Shown here: piece by piece, positions 47,163 through 58,016 of the stretch | Layout: each line of letters starts with the position of its first letter | Position numbering within the stretch: the stretch's first letter is position 1 | Assembly: GCA_019022495.1 (NCBI GenBank) | Contig: JAFEKR010000023.1 | Location: 62,001-126,000 of the forward strand | Length of the DNA: 64,000 bases | Source of the DNA: Epichloe hybrida | Lineage: Eukaryota > Ascomycota > Sordariomycetes > Hypocreales > Clavicipitaceae | Reading direction: 5' to 3' | The notes under the pieces: generated by a model | Seen by the model: the letters and a program-made list of their open reading frames with translations, nothing else | The model's database searches: none | What the model was told of the DNA's origin: nothing | Translations under genes and position numbers: made by a program

Positions 47163-48189
47163 TTACTCAGGCTCCTGACTCTTCCACTTGCTTCGCAAAG
47201 CGGTGACATCGAACCCACACCTCTCGGCTTTGTCCACCACGGCCCGGGCTTTTCCGACAACAGGAGCATCAATCATCTTTCCTTCCAACGTCCAGGCGCC
47301 TCTGCCGGATGAAGCCGCCTTTTCGTCGGCGATGACGACTCTGACAGCCCATTCGACCTCATCGTGGCCGGGTGCAAATATTGTTTGAACGGGCTCGACC
47401 TGGCTTGGGTGAATGCATTGCTTTCCGTTGAAGCCCATGGATCTGCCGCCAGCACACTCCTCTCGAAGTCTCTCAAGGCCCTCTTCGCCACGATATGAGG
47501 TGCAGACCAGATCAATGGCGCTCGGCAAGCCCGCTGCCCTAGCGGCGGTCACGACAGCCGAACGCGCATAGAGAAATTCCGTGAGGGATGGTGTCCGAGT
47601 AATGGACAAGTCAAGGGCGAAATCCTCGGCGGCGAAAATGAGGCCACTCAAAAAGGGGGAGGCTCGGCAGATGCTGGCGAGGTCCATGACAGCGCGGGCT
47701 GATTCGATGAGGGCGATGATTTTGATCGGGTTGGTTGAATCATGTGCATGCCTCTCTGGGGCAACGTGGCGAAGAAGGTCGGTCACAAAGGTCAAGTCGG
47801 CGGCTGAATCAACCTTGGGGACCACAACGGCGTCTACGCCAGGTTCTGAAGAGAGCGCGGTCAGGTCATGGAGGGCGTACCGGGTAGAGACTGCGTTGAC
47901 GCGCACAGCAAGCTCGGAGACGGATGAAGGGCGAGACTTTAACGAAGAAATGTGCTGCTTGAGCTGTTGACGAGCACTCTCCTTGAGGGCAGGCGTGACT
48001 GAGTCTTCCAAGTCATATGTGACGTTGTCCGAGGTCAAGCTCAGGGACTTGGTCAGCATCTTCTGGGAGGACGCGGGGACTAGGGGGACAAGTAAGCACC
48101 ATTCGTGTAATGTCGCAGGAGTTTGAAGAATGGTTACCGTAGAGAAGGGACCGCCGCAGGATGGACATTGACCTTGCGGCAGCGGCCAT
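47163..48189 (-). CDS. HpcH/HpaI aldolase, citrate lyase beta-like (CLYBL type)
   Basis: Exons 48138-48189 and 47163-48079; 322 residues. The family cleaves CoA thioesters such as citramalyl- or malyl-CoA with Mg2+ in a TIM barrel. Seen here: RRSLLYVPASSQKMLTKS at the N-terminus, with a CoA-site Arg region, VTYDLEDSV (acidic metal/substrate region), IIALIESARAVMD with the metal-binding Glu, GLIFAAEDFALDL with the second acidic residue, and GKQCIHPSQVEPV, the conserved C-terminal barrel end. The first 15 residues (MAAAARSMSILRRS) are basic and Ala-rich, compatible with mitochondrial import. The upstream ORF extension to 48335 is intron read-through and not used. Splice phase is 1, with donor GTAACC. 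Confidence 0.94.
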
Positions 48190-48865
48190 GATGAGCTGTG
48201 TGGTTGAGGTGCGAGTAGCCGACGGTCACTTGATGCAAGAGGCACCCGGACGCGAGAGGGTCGGTATGAATTGGTAGCGGGAGAGAGGTAATGTATTCCG
48301 GTGTAGTCGTTATGTGCGAGGATCGTATAGCACACAGATTTAGAGCAGCATGGTAGTCTTTTTGGTGCGGCGGATCAAATTGAAGTTTTTGGTGTCCGTG
48401 TGGGAATATTAAATAAATTCCCCAATTCTCCCAATTCCCCCCCACACGCAGTCGTGCCGGCGGGTCCCCGATGAACTGATGCACTTCTCCTGCCAGAAGG
48501 GAGGGGGGGTCTGAGTAGTGGCCGGATCATTTCATCTCCAGATCCGAGACAAAGCCCTCTGGCCACTAAACGCCGCAAGCTGGAGCTGGCGTGCGTCCGG
48601 TCCTGTGCCTGGTGCTAACAACTAAAACAACGGACACGACAACGACAACTTGACCACTTCGCTGCGCTCACCATCACAGACAGCAACTTGCGCCGTCATC
48701 AACCACGACCTCATTGTCTGGCCAGGCAATACTCCTGACGTCCCTGTGAATCTGTGCATCTGTGCATCACTGCGGCGATCGACAATCCTCGTCAAAACGA
48801 ACCACGGGTCGAGCCGACAAAGCAATTTCGAGAGAAGGAGGGTGTTCGGATTCAACCTTGGCAAG
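48190..48865. promoter_or_regulatory. Divergent promoter between the lyase and TVP23 genes
   Basis: This 676-bp spacer separates head-to-head genes and contains both promoters and 5' UTRs. An AAATAAATTCCCCAATTCTCCCAATTCCCC stretch lies near 48410-48440. No other structure was recognised. Confidence 0.5.
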
Positions 48866-49769
48866 ATGGAGGCACAGCAGCAGCAGCAGCAGCAGCAGCA
48901 GCCGCTCCCCGGGGCTCTGAGTTGGCGATTGAGCTCGCATCCCATCACGCTATTGACCTTTTTGACATTCAGAATATGTACGTCTTCTTCTCAACGCCCG
49001 GCTCTCCGAGCTGAGCTCCCTGCCCGTTGGTCATGGCAAGTTGCATTGGGGTCGAAGCATGCTGACTTTCTCCAAGCAAGCGTCCTCGTATACTTTTTCG
49101 GCCTCTGGGTCAGCTCAAGCATGTACGGGTCCTTTCCCCCACTGTTCCCTTGTGCCTCCTCTCTCTCTCTCTCTCTCTCTCTCTGTCTTTTTTTAAAAAA
49201 AAAGGAGATGCCTAATTCTCGCTTACTTTTTCTTCTTTCAACAGGGTCATGATCTTCATCATCACGATCCTCCTCCTCGCCGCAGACTTCTACTACCTCA
49301 AGAACATTGCCGGTCGCAGACTCGTAGGCCTGCGATGGTGGAACGAGGTCGACGCCCAGGGCGGCGACTCCAAGTGGGTGTTTGAGTCGAGCGAGGCGGG
49401 CACCAAGGTTGTGAACGCGACGGACAGCCGCTTCTTCTGGCTGTCGCTGTATGTGCAGCCTTTGCTGTGGATTCTGCTGGCTGCTTGGGCGCTGGTGAGC
49501 CTGCAATTCTTGTGGCTGCCGCTTGTCAGTGCGTACTTTTCCTCTCTCTGGTCTAGACCTGCTTACTGCGCCCTTGGGTGGGGAGTAGGACGATGCTAAC
49601 TTGGTCACCAGTCATTGCCCTTGTTCTGACCATTATGAACACGCTGGCCTTTTCGCGCTGCGACAAATTCAGCCAGGCTTCTAATTTGGCGGGGAGTGCG
49701 CTGGGGACTACGAATTTGGCGGGGAGTATTGCCACGAACTTGGCGGGACGGTGGTTCTCTCGTGGATGA
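48866..49769 (+). CDS. TVP23: Golgi membrane protein Tvp23
   Basis: Exons 48866-48977, 49077-49122, 49245-49528, 49612-49769; 600 nt, 199 residues, the normal size. Tvp23 is a late-Golgi/endosome vesicle membrane protein acting with Yip-type proteins in trafficking. Seen: four hydrophobic segments ([28 protein letters not shown] to [30 protein letters not shown], and [12 protein letters not shown]) and the family signature [22 protein letters not shown] at about residues 65-86. It ends in [16 protein letters not shown] sequence plus a short Ser/Asn/Gly tail. The N-terminus carries a Q9 run coded by nine pure CAG codons, not a family feature. Intron 2 contains a CT microsatellite followed by T/A runs. 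Confidence 0.95.
48875..48901 (+). repeat. (CAG)9 coding microsatellite
   Basis: Nine uninterrupted CAG codons give residues Q4-Q12 of Tvp23. Pure codon repeats are prone to length change. Confidence 0.95.
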
Positions 49770-50371
49770 GGGCTGCTGTCGTCGTGGCTGTTGTTGCGCA
49801 TGGAAAACCTTGACCTTGGAAGATGGAATGGATCCTTGCATTGAGTCCCGCGGGGGAGATGCAGAAGTGGGTTTTCATGTGATACTTTGCCGTTGGTCGT
49901 CTGGGGCTAGGAGTGAAGAATCGAGCTTTGAGCTAGTGTACCAGAGGTCAATGAAAGGCGTTTGGTTTTTTTCATATCATCAGTGAGATATAAGACAGAT
50001 GAATGCATGTTGTGAAGCTGGGGCATGCAGGTTGAATCCACGAGGCTGTATTCCCCCAAAGCCGCGTGATGAGGCAGCACTACGGAAACAATGTCTTTGA
50101 ACAAACCTGCACTTGGCGTCTACGCATAGAACCTAGTTTGGTTTCCCTTAGATGCAGCGCAATGGAAAACGAGTGGTATCTTTATTCAAAACACGTAGCA
50201 CCGCTATGCTACCTACCCCAGCCAAGTCATTCATTCGTTCCTCGTGGCCCCGTTCTAGGAGGAAGAGGGGAAGGGGAAAAGCAAGGAGAAAACAACATGC
50301 GACTCCAGACCAGCCAGAACCCGACGAAACCACAGCAAAGATCAAATCATCCATCGCCGGCCCTTCTCTTT
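49770..50371. other. Convergent 3' intergenic region
   Basis: Spacer between the 3' ends of TVP23 (+) and the membrane-protein gene (-). I see no conserved coding frame or RNA gene. Confidence 0.6.
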
Positions 50372-51872
50372 TCAGAGCGCCCTGTTCCGAGCAATCTCGT
50401 CATCAAGGTGCCTCTCTTCCTCTTCCCAGCGCCGCCTCTCGTCATCCGTCATGCCACGCTCGGCAAAGTTGGCTGCGCGAGAGGGCCCATCCCGCCACGA
50501 CTCGCCGCGAGGAGGCACGCCTGCCGCCGAGTGGAGGACAGGCTGATGAGCATGGCGGCTGCTGCCGTGGACAATCTTGTGCTCTGAGTGGGGAGGCTGC
50601 GGCTGCGGCGAGTCGGCGACATTGGCGACGCTGTTCCTGTTGTCGTCCATGAGGGCGGTGGCCTTGTCATGCGCATCGCAGCCTTGCTTGCTGGAGTGTT
50701 GGCGACGTCGTCGTCGTCGTCGTCGTCGCGTCATGAAGAACCAGACCAGGGCGGTGCCGCCGAGGATCAAGCCGATGCCGCATCCGACTGCTATGCCGGC
50801 AATGGCCCCCGTGGACAGGGATGACGAGCCGCTGCTTCGTCCGGGGTTGTTCGTAGCAACGCTTTGGGAGGAGGAAGCCGTGCCGGTGGCGGCATCGCTG
50901 GCGGGGGGGGGGGGGTTGCCGTCTTTGTCGTCGCAGTCGCAGTCGCAGTCGCAGGCTCGTCACTGCCGTTCAACTTGTCGTTGTCGAAGCCTTGTACGAT
51001 GTCTCTGGACCATTTGTCGCTGACTCCTTCGACGCTGTCTGCCACGGTGAACAGACCGGACGTCGAGGAGCCTTTTGTCGAGGACCCTTGTTGCTTAGTC
51101 CATTCTATCCTGAGTCTCATGTAGTCGCCGGGCCGGGGCGCGTACGACGAACTACTGCTACCACCACCGTCACCAAGGGAATTGGAATCCCCGGCCATTC
51201 TCCCGTCGCTGCCGCCGTTGCCGCCCGTGGAATCGTCGGGGTTTTGGCGCAGCCACGATTGGATCTGGATGGTGATGAAGTGCCCCCCCCCGTGGCTGGT
51301 CGCAATAGTCAATAGTCAGCACGATCAAATGTCCACGTTGTACGTATGATTATACGCAGCAAAGAACACGGGCCATGCTCCCGTGTCGAAGAATCAAGTT
51401 GCTCCGGGAATACGTATGAATGATCAAGGACGTCAAGGCGATCCCATGCACGACAAGTTCCCAACCATGGAAAACAGGACGTACCATGTTCTCCTCTGCT
51501 CAACCATTTCATCGTTCTGCTCTCCACCCTGGTAGTGTCCCCGATTGCCAAGGAGTCAATCGTCGTCTCATTCGGTCCCGACGACGACCAACTGGAGCTG
51601 TTGGCGGCCACCCAGGCAATCGAACTGATGCTTGCCCGGCTACCGAATGTGTAATTGACATTGAGGTTCGACAGGGGCGTCAGGATGCGTGCCTCCCAGG
51701 CTGGACTTGCGAGGAAATTCCCGGCAAAGTCAATAGTATGGGGGTTGGCGCTGGGGTCGAGGCCACCGCCCGACGTGGGATTCGAGGTTATTCCCGACAG
51801 AGACGACAGAGACGGAGATGGTATGGCAGCAGAGTGGGAGCGGGAGTGGGAGTGGGAGTGTTGTAGGATGAC
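50372..51872 (-). CDS. Single-pass membrane protein with Ser-rich ectodomain, model incomplete
   Basis: The product reads as an N-terminal extracellular part with N-glycosylation sites (VNYTFGSR, ANSSSW, PNETT), a Ser/Thr/Pro-rich stalk, one membrane span (AIAGIAVGCGIGLILGGTALVWFF), a block of about nine Arg from a (CGA)n-type repeat at 50704-50730, and a charged cytoplasmic tail ending EIARNRAL. An intron 51296-51484 has a good GTACGT donor and CTGAC branch. Two frame problems exist. The exon after this intron fits only if the G9 run at 51283-51291 had one more base, and the C13 run at 50903-50915 separates the ectodomain frame from the transmembrane frame. Upstream exons (to about 52106) could not be resolved. 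Type I sensor/mucin-like topology is inferred; I recognise no family. Confidence 0.5.
50903..50915 (-). repeat. C13 homopolymer at a frame change
   Basis: Thirteen G on the plus strand (C on the coding strand). The frame reading DEPATATATATTKTA enters it and the frame reading ASDAATGTASSSQS leaves it one base out of register. Confidence 0.85.
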
Positions 51873-52354
51873 TCATGAGTGAGTTCCCTTCGTCGCTCCA
51901 CGACACGAGGAAGTTGTGTGCTCCACTGCGGCTGACATGCTGCTTCTCTCTTCATGGCCGTCCCCGACTTCCTCAATAACTTCAACACCCCAGTTCCAGA
52001 TCCAAATCGGACTGTGCGAGAAACTGAGCGCCCCGCACGTCAAAGAAATATCATTAATACGTGTCTGTCTGTACGGACTTGTGCGAACCATGACATGACA
52101 TGACATGACATGACCCTACAAGGCCTTGTGGTGGGTGAGCCCATGACTCTAACTCTACCTTTACAAACGCCATCAACGCCAAACGCATTCAAGTAAATAC
52201 GCCGAGTGAAAAATGACGCAGTAATCTACCCTTCAAGTGTGGGAAAATTCACGGCTATAAGAAAACTCCTCCCTGTTATTCCGCAAACCCATGCTAACTC
52301 CTCCCTATCCATGTAACCGCGGTGCTGTGCCGACTTTTCGTCCATTGCTGGTGT
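51873..52354. other. Upstream region of the membrane-protein gene and short spacer
   Basis: This probably contains the first exon(s) of the neighbouring minus-strand gene. HNFLVSWSDEGNS-like and SFSHSPIWIWNWG-like fragments are readable at about 51870-51940 and 52000-52060, but their joins are not clear. A (TGACA)5 microsatellite lies at 52091-52114. The remainder is the spacer to the 3' end of the DUF726 gene. Confidence 0.4.
52091..52114. repeat. Pentanucleotide microsatellite (TGACA)5
   Basis: Nearly five perfect TGACA units just upstream of the membrane-protein gene region. Confidence 0.9.
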
Positions 52355-55300
52355 CTAGGCAAATGTCATGGATATCTCCTTTTCTTTTCCAAAGTCTTCG
52401 TCATCCGCATCTGCCCAGGAGTCTAATACGGGAATGTTGGGCAGGGTTTTCGACGTCCTCATTTCGGGACGCCCGTGGCTGTTCCCTCCATCTGTCGAAG
52501 CCGTCGCGTGCTTGTGGCCCGAGTCGTCGGCGAACGATGTGTCAAACGTCATTTCCACTTCTTCCTCGTATGGGTCGGTGTGGTAATTAGACAGCTCGCG
52601 CCGTGAGCTTTTGGCGCTTCCAAACCCCAGTTCGCCCGTCGTCAACATGTCCGAGGCGCTCCTGGTCTCGCGCAGAGAGCCTCGTCCGTCAGCACATTGG
52701 GGCGACGTCGTCGAGGACGCCGTGGGTTGTGGCATGTCGAGTTTCATCGGTGGTAGAGTGGACTTGATCTCCTTGATCTGCAGTGCCATCTCGGCATCAA
52801 CATTGTCATAGCTCTCCTTGGCCAGCTCGGCTCGGATGGCATCAATGTCGAACAAGACGCCGTGGTTGCTGCCATTCTTGTCTTGCAACTTGCCATTGCC
52901 GCCTTTGGCGTCTCTGCTCCCATCCTTGCCGGCTGACTCTTCATACACTTCCCATTCTTGCCTCTCGGCCTTCTTCCGGCGACCAAAAAGGCTGAACCCT
53001 GCACCGCTCTTCTTCTTGCCCTCCCTTTCTAGTTCTTTACGAGCTTCTTCAATCTCGTTGATGAGCTCTCGCTGTCGTTCATCGTGGTTCTCGGGGTCCG
53101 GATCCTCGATTTCTGTGAAAACCTCGCTCTCCACTACCCAATCGCACTTCTTCAGCAGGACCGGCATGGCTGTTCGGTACTGCATATGGCCGAGGACCTG
53201 CTCGGTAACATCCATATTCTCCAACCACGGGACTTCCTCAACAGGGGCGAGCCCGGCTACTCGACGGATCCCACCATTGGTCAACCGAAAGAGATACCCC
53301 AGAATCCAGTCGTTACGGTTGTAGCCGTTGACGAAGCGTCCGGCTACAACCGTTCTGGCTCGCAGGAATTCATCCTTCTTGACCACAACAGGCGAGCCAA
53401 AAAGGTAGACGTTCTGCACCAGTCCGTAGGCGCCACGCTTGGATAGCTCTTGCAGACACGAGAAGATGACTCTGGCGCCAATGGAGTACCCGACAAGGGT
53501 GATGGGTCGAGTGCCCAGGCTGCGGTCCATCAGTGAGTCGGCCAGAATCAGACCAGCGGCCGTGGCTCTGTCGAGAGACACGGCCCATGGATTGTCGATG
53601 AGATACGACAGTTTGGTCAACACAATGGGCAGCTGCAAAGCCGCCATCAGACTGACCAAGATGGTGCTTCCCAAGATTTGCTGCAGTCCTTGCGTGAGGG
53701 CCTATCAGAAGGGTTGCGCGTCAGTCAGTCAGTCAGTCCATGCTCTCTCCATCTACCGCCCAAATGTCCACCGTCGCGGACTCGCTCACGGGATGAAGAG
53801 ACAGACATACCTCGGTGGCCAAGATGTTAATGGTGTCACCCATACTCCGCAGCATCTCGGGTTCGAAGAGGACCGAGTAGATGTCCCCCATGATGGGGTC
53901 CACGGTGCTGAATGGCAAGCGGACGTCATCCACCTTGCCAGTCAGCCAGCCTGACACCGTCACAATGAGGTTGACGCGCTTGTTGTTGTGCAGTGGTCTG
54001 TACTCAAACGTCTTGACTGAGCCGGTCCGGCGGCCCGCAGCACGGCCGCCAATCAAACTTCCCGACGCTGCAGCCGACGACGTGATGACGGCGGCACCCC
54101 CGGCGCCGGCCAAGAAACTGCCCGTGCCCGTGACGCCGATGGTGGTGAACCCTGCGGCGAGGCCGGCGCCAATGACGGGGGCCAGTAATCCAGCAGACAG
54201 TCCAATAACCAGGCCGCCGCCGACCGTGGCAAGCCCCATCATCACGTATCGTTTCTTCAGCGCCATCTTTCGTCTGGATTCCATGTGCTCGTCCTCGTTC
54301 CAGTTCTCTTTCTCGGCAGCCTGCTGCATCTCGAGCGCGTCCGTGACTCGTTTTTCAAATCTGCAAATTTCTATCCATGAGATTTCCAGGCTTTCGGCGA
54401 CACGTTCCAGGAGGAGTCGCGAGCGGGCGTCATAGATGGAGTCGGCGATTAATATGAGAAACAGGTCACAAAGCACCGTCCAGCGAAGATCGATGTCAAT
54501 CTTCTCCGTGGTGGGAAGCTGGGACGGTGTCTGCACGGCCGGCAGTTCACCATGATCGAGACTCTCGTACGGTGGCGGAAGCTCGGCTGGCTTCTCGTCT
54601 GCTGGAGATGCAGCGAGGGGCGAAGTAGAAGTTGTTGATCTTGAGCCATCCTCTCCTGGCGCGCGATCCTCGGCCATGGGGTTGTGAACGCGAGAATTGG
54701 CATGGAGCGCGGGCGTCAGATCCTTCGGCACAACACCGTGTTCTGCCAGCTGCTCAATCATGAGCTGCTCTGCCTCGCTGATGTCCATATGAGCATAAAG
54801 GCGAATCATCATCTTTTGACCCCACATCTTGAGAGCCTCCGCGCTGGTCGTAACCTCTTTTTTGGTCTTTTTTGTGATTTCCGTTTCCTCCGACTCCTTG
54901 ACCAGCTTGGCAATTTCCAGCCGCACCACTCCGACGTATGCTATTCTCTGGCCTTCGGTCAGGAGGTCTTTTGTGGCTTGCATCTGAGATACGGCGTCGC
55001 GTCCTTCTTCGTCCGCGAGGCCGGTTCCATTAAATTCTTTGAAGAGATATTTCGTGTTGTCATCCATGCTCGTTACGGAGTCAGCGTCGTCGTCCATTAT
55101 CACCCGCGTGTATCCTTTTCCTGCGCCTCCGAGCCCACCGTAGGTATATTTTTCGTCATCTTCGTCATTGTGTTCCCGAGCAATCAAGCGGTTATCGTCG
55201 TCGTACATGTCATATGGTGCAAAGGCAGGCATGGTCTGCCAACCACCATCGGGGTCCTCCTTCTCTTCCTCTTGTTGCACGGAAAGCTGCTGGTGGGAGA

Positions 55301-56042
55301 ATTCCGACAGTCCTGGATTGATGCCACCTCCAGTACTCGCAGCACTGATGGTACTCACGTCGCGTTTGTGGTTCGCTTTAGCTTGACTAGCTTGCTCCTC
55401 CTCCTCCCCCCCCCCCTCTCCCTCCTCCTCCTGCGCCGCTGTAGAAGATTCCTCGGCCGTCTGATCGTTCGTTTTTGATGTAATTGTTTGATTGCTGATG
55501 GGGTCAGCTTTTTCTTGTTCGGCTCTAGGAGTTTGCACGCTGGATGCCGGAGACTCGTCCTGGACTGAGGTTGATTTTGAGACTGCATCGATGCTCGTGG
55601 TATCTCTCGGGGCAGGTCTTTGTGCTCTAGGGGTTAAGCCTGCTGGCTCGGAAGGAAACGCAGCCGCGGAGTGTTTGCGTAATGTACTCTGAGAATCCTC
55701 GAATGCGGTGGCGACGCTGTCACCATCACTGTCAGGAGAGCTTTTTCTAGGCTTTTCGTCGGGCGCCGATGATGTTTCCGTCCTCTCTTGTAACGTTGCG
55801 GGAGCCGGAGAGGCTGCGTCTGTGGTTTCCTTCACGTTGTTCGCCCTCTTCACATTCTCAGAAGCATCACTCCGACAATCACTAGCGGCCGGTTCCTTTG
55901 CTATTTCGTTCGTTGGAGCTTGAGATTGTACTCGTCGGATTGGCAGGCCAAATTCATCCGTGTCAGTCGGTGCATTGAAAGGAGATTGCGACGCGGACTT
56001 GGCGGCCGCGTTGTCCGCTTGCTTGTCCTTGCTGCTCGTCAT
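52355..56042 (-). CDS. DUF726/TMCO4 family alpha/beta-hydrolase-like membrane protein
   Basis: Exons 53811-56042 and 52355-53701 (intron 53702-53810, GTATGT donor); 1192 residues. The order is a long disordered acidic/Ser-rich N-terminus (about 1-370); a helical middle with a WTVLCDLFLILIADSIYDARSR segment; a Gly/Ala-rich double hydrophobic hairpin (YVMMGLATVGGGLVIGLSAG.., about 600-670); then the hydrolase domain, with the strand NLIVTVSGWL, the segment FEPEMLRSMG, and the nucleophile elbow LVGYSIGARV (G-x-S-x-G, Ser about 817). The YLFGSPVVVKKDEF segment and the late RRVAGLAPVEEVPWLENMDVTE..GHMQYR region are typical of the family. The C-terminus is a low-complexity tail. Yeast Mil1/YFL034W-type proteins have this plan; their substrate is not firmly known. 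A C11 run at 55406-55416 stays in frame (GEGGGEEEE). Confidence 0.94.
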
Positions 56043-56489
56043 GATGGGCTCTGGAGTCTCCCGTCAACAACACAATGCGAAGACGAGAGACGAGGACTGC
56101 GGTTGAGGTTGCTTCCCCTTCACTGCTGTCCGCATCCAAGCCTCGAAAGGATCTCAGGGGTCAGGTGGGCGCCGCTTGACTGGACGTGTGACGTTCTCTT
56201 CTTCTTTTTTCTTGGAGGGGAGGGGGGCCCCGTTTCGAAAATCGAGTTTCGGAATTATTTTGACCCCTGTAGTCAGCAACCGACTTACTGCGACAATCAG
56301 TCCCTGGTTGGGCAGAGGAGGCTGTTTGCGCGGCACGCTGCTCGTCCACACCCGCGCTTGCAGCCGATTGGCAATCAGACACTTGCTGGCTGTTCAAAAA
56401 ACTCTATATTTGCTGTTTACAGCCTGTTTTCAGCCATCTTGGTGTAGCACTCGCACCTTCATTCCCCTCAATCTTCCCACCCCACGGAC
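56043..56489. promoter_or_regulatory. Divergent promoter between the DUF726 and GH16 genes
   Basis: 447-bp spacer between two head-to-head genes, with 5' UTRs on both sides. A TTTTCTTGGAGGGGAGGGGGGCCCC block lies at about 56208-56232. No defined operator recognised. Confidence 0.5.
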
Positions 56490-58016
56490 ATGGATCAAGA
56501 TGCACACAACCACGGCTACCATGGCCACCCAGTCCCTTCTGCTGCTACCACAGTCAACCCAACTCCAGTTCGCTCGGGGACCCCAAACACAGATGGCAGC
56601 CGGAATCCTTTCGAATTCAACGACAATGCATCCTCACATCGACCTGGCAGAAGCACGAATCCATTCTCCAGCCCAGATGCCTCGCGGCCAACTTCTAGCT
56701 ACGGATCCTCAAGCGCCCTGGGGCCGCGTTACGATGTCAACTCTCAGCGATACTTTCACTCAAGGCGCGTAATGAAGGGGGACATTGAGAAACCCTGGTT
56801 ACAAAAGAGAGACCCAAAAGAGAAGTGGGTTACGATTATGCCCGTTGCCGGTATTCTCATAGGTCTGGCTCTCTCGGGATTTCTGGTGTGGGATGGCATT
56901 CGCAACGTGGTCCACCACAAGTACTGCCCTGTCCTTGATGATAGCTTCCACGGCGGCCTCAACACGGACGTCTGGAGTAAAGAAGTCCAGGTCGGAGGTT
57001 TTGGGTAAGTCTCTGCCTTGTCAACAACAAATCATCAATACCAACTAGAGGCACAAGCTAATTTGTGTCCATTCTGTAGCAATGGGGAATTCGAACAGAC
57101 GACTGGTGGAGATGAAAATGTCTTTATTGAGAATGGAAACCTGGTCATCAAAGCCACTCTCCAGGATGCTGACAAGGTTGAAAAAAACAATGTCATCAAT
57201 CTTATAAAGGATGGGACGTGCACGTCCAAGGACTGGTACAGCTGTGTGGCTGCCACCAATACTACCAACGGTAACTCGAGCATCGTTCCTCCGACCAAAT
57301 CAGGTCGAATCCACACTATGAAAGGCGCCAAACTCAAGTATGGTCGTGTCGAGGTGACCGCGAAGCTGCCAGAGGGCGATTGGCTCTGGCCCGCCATATG
57401 GATGATGCCTGTAAAAGACAATTACGGACCTTGGCCGGCATCTGGAGAAATCGATATCATGGAGTCTCGGGGAAACAACTGGACGTATGGCCAAGGCGGC
57501 AACAACATCATGTCGTCTGCTCTCCACTGGGGCCCGGATCCTGCCAACGATGCCTGGTGGAAGACAAACAACAAGCGCCAGGCGCTTCACACGACGTACA
57601 GCGGCGGTTTCAACACGTATGGCCTCGAGTGGTCGCAGAAGTATCTCTTTACATACGTCAACAGCCGGCTTCTCCAAGTGCTCTATACCAATTTCGATCG
57701 GCCCATGTGGCAGCGAGGTGGCTTCTCTGAATTCAGTGCCAATGGCACACGCGTGACGAATGTCTGGAGCCAGACGGGCAATAACAACGCACCATTCGAC
57801 CAGGAATTCTATCTCATCATCAACCTCGCCGTTGGCGGCACAAATGGCTGGTTCGAAGATGGCCGGTCAGGCAAGCCGTGGAATGATCGGTCACCCAACG
57901 CCCGCAAAGACTTCTGGAGCGCCAGAGACAAGTGGTACCCAACTTGGAAACAGCCTCAGTTGGAGGTAAGCCGGGTGGTGATGCTGCAGCAATGCGACGG
58001 TGACGAAGGACTGTAA
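56490..58016 (+). CDS. Membrane-anchored glycoside hydrolase family 16 protein
   Basis: Exons 56490-57004 and 57080-58016; 483 residues. GH16 enzymes cut or transfer beta-1,3(1,4)-glucan or related wall polymers. Layout: a cytoplasmic, Ser/Pro/Asn-rich N-terminus (1-112), one signal-anchor span (WVTIMPVAGILIGLALSGFLVW, about 113-135), then the catalytic domain outside the membrane (type II topology). The active site is SGEIDIMES with E295 as nucleophile, D297 and E300 as acid/base. Other family marks are WPAIWMMP, HWGPDPAND and a MLQQCDGDE end like the usual MWQQCDGDE. Intron phase joins FG-NGEFE as in relatives. An ORF-like reading through the intron (57018 start) is not used. It probably acts at the cell surface in wall remodelling. 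Confidence 0.95.

Noticed and set aside
47163..48335. 390-residue version of the citrate lyase-like protein
   Set aside because: Its N-terminal part is intron read-through and upstream sequence; splicing 48138-48189 to 47163-48079 gives the conserved family N-terminus.
57018..58016. GH16 start at 57018
   Set aside because: This start is inside the intron 57005-57079; the spliced model gives the continuous FG-NGEFE junction and the membrane anchor.
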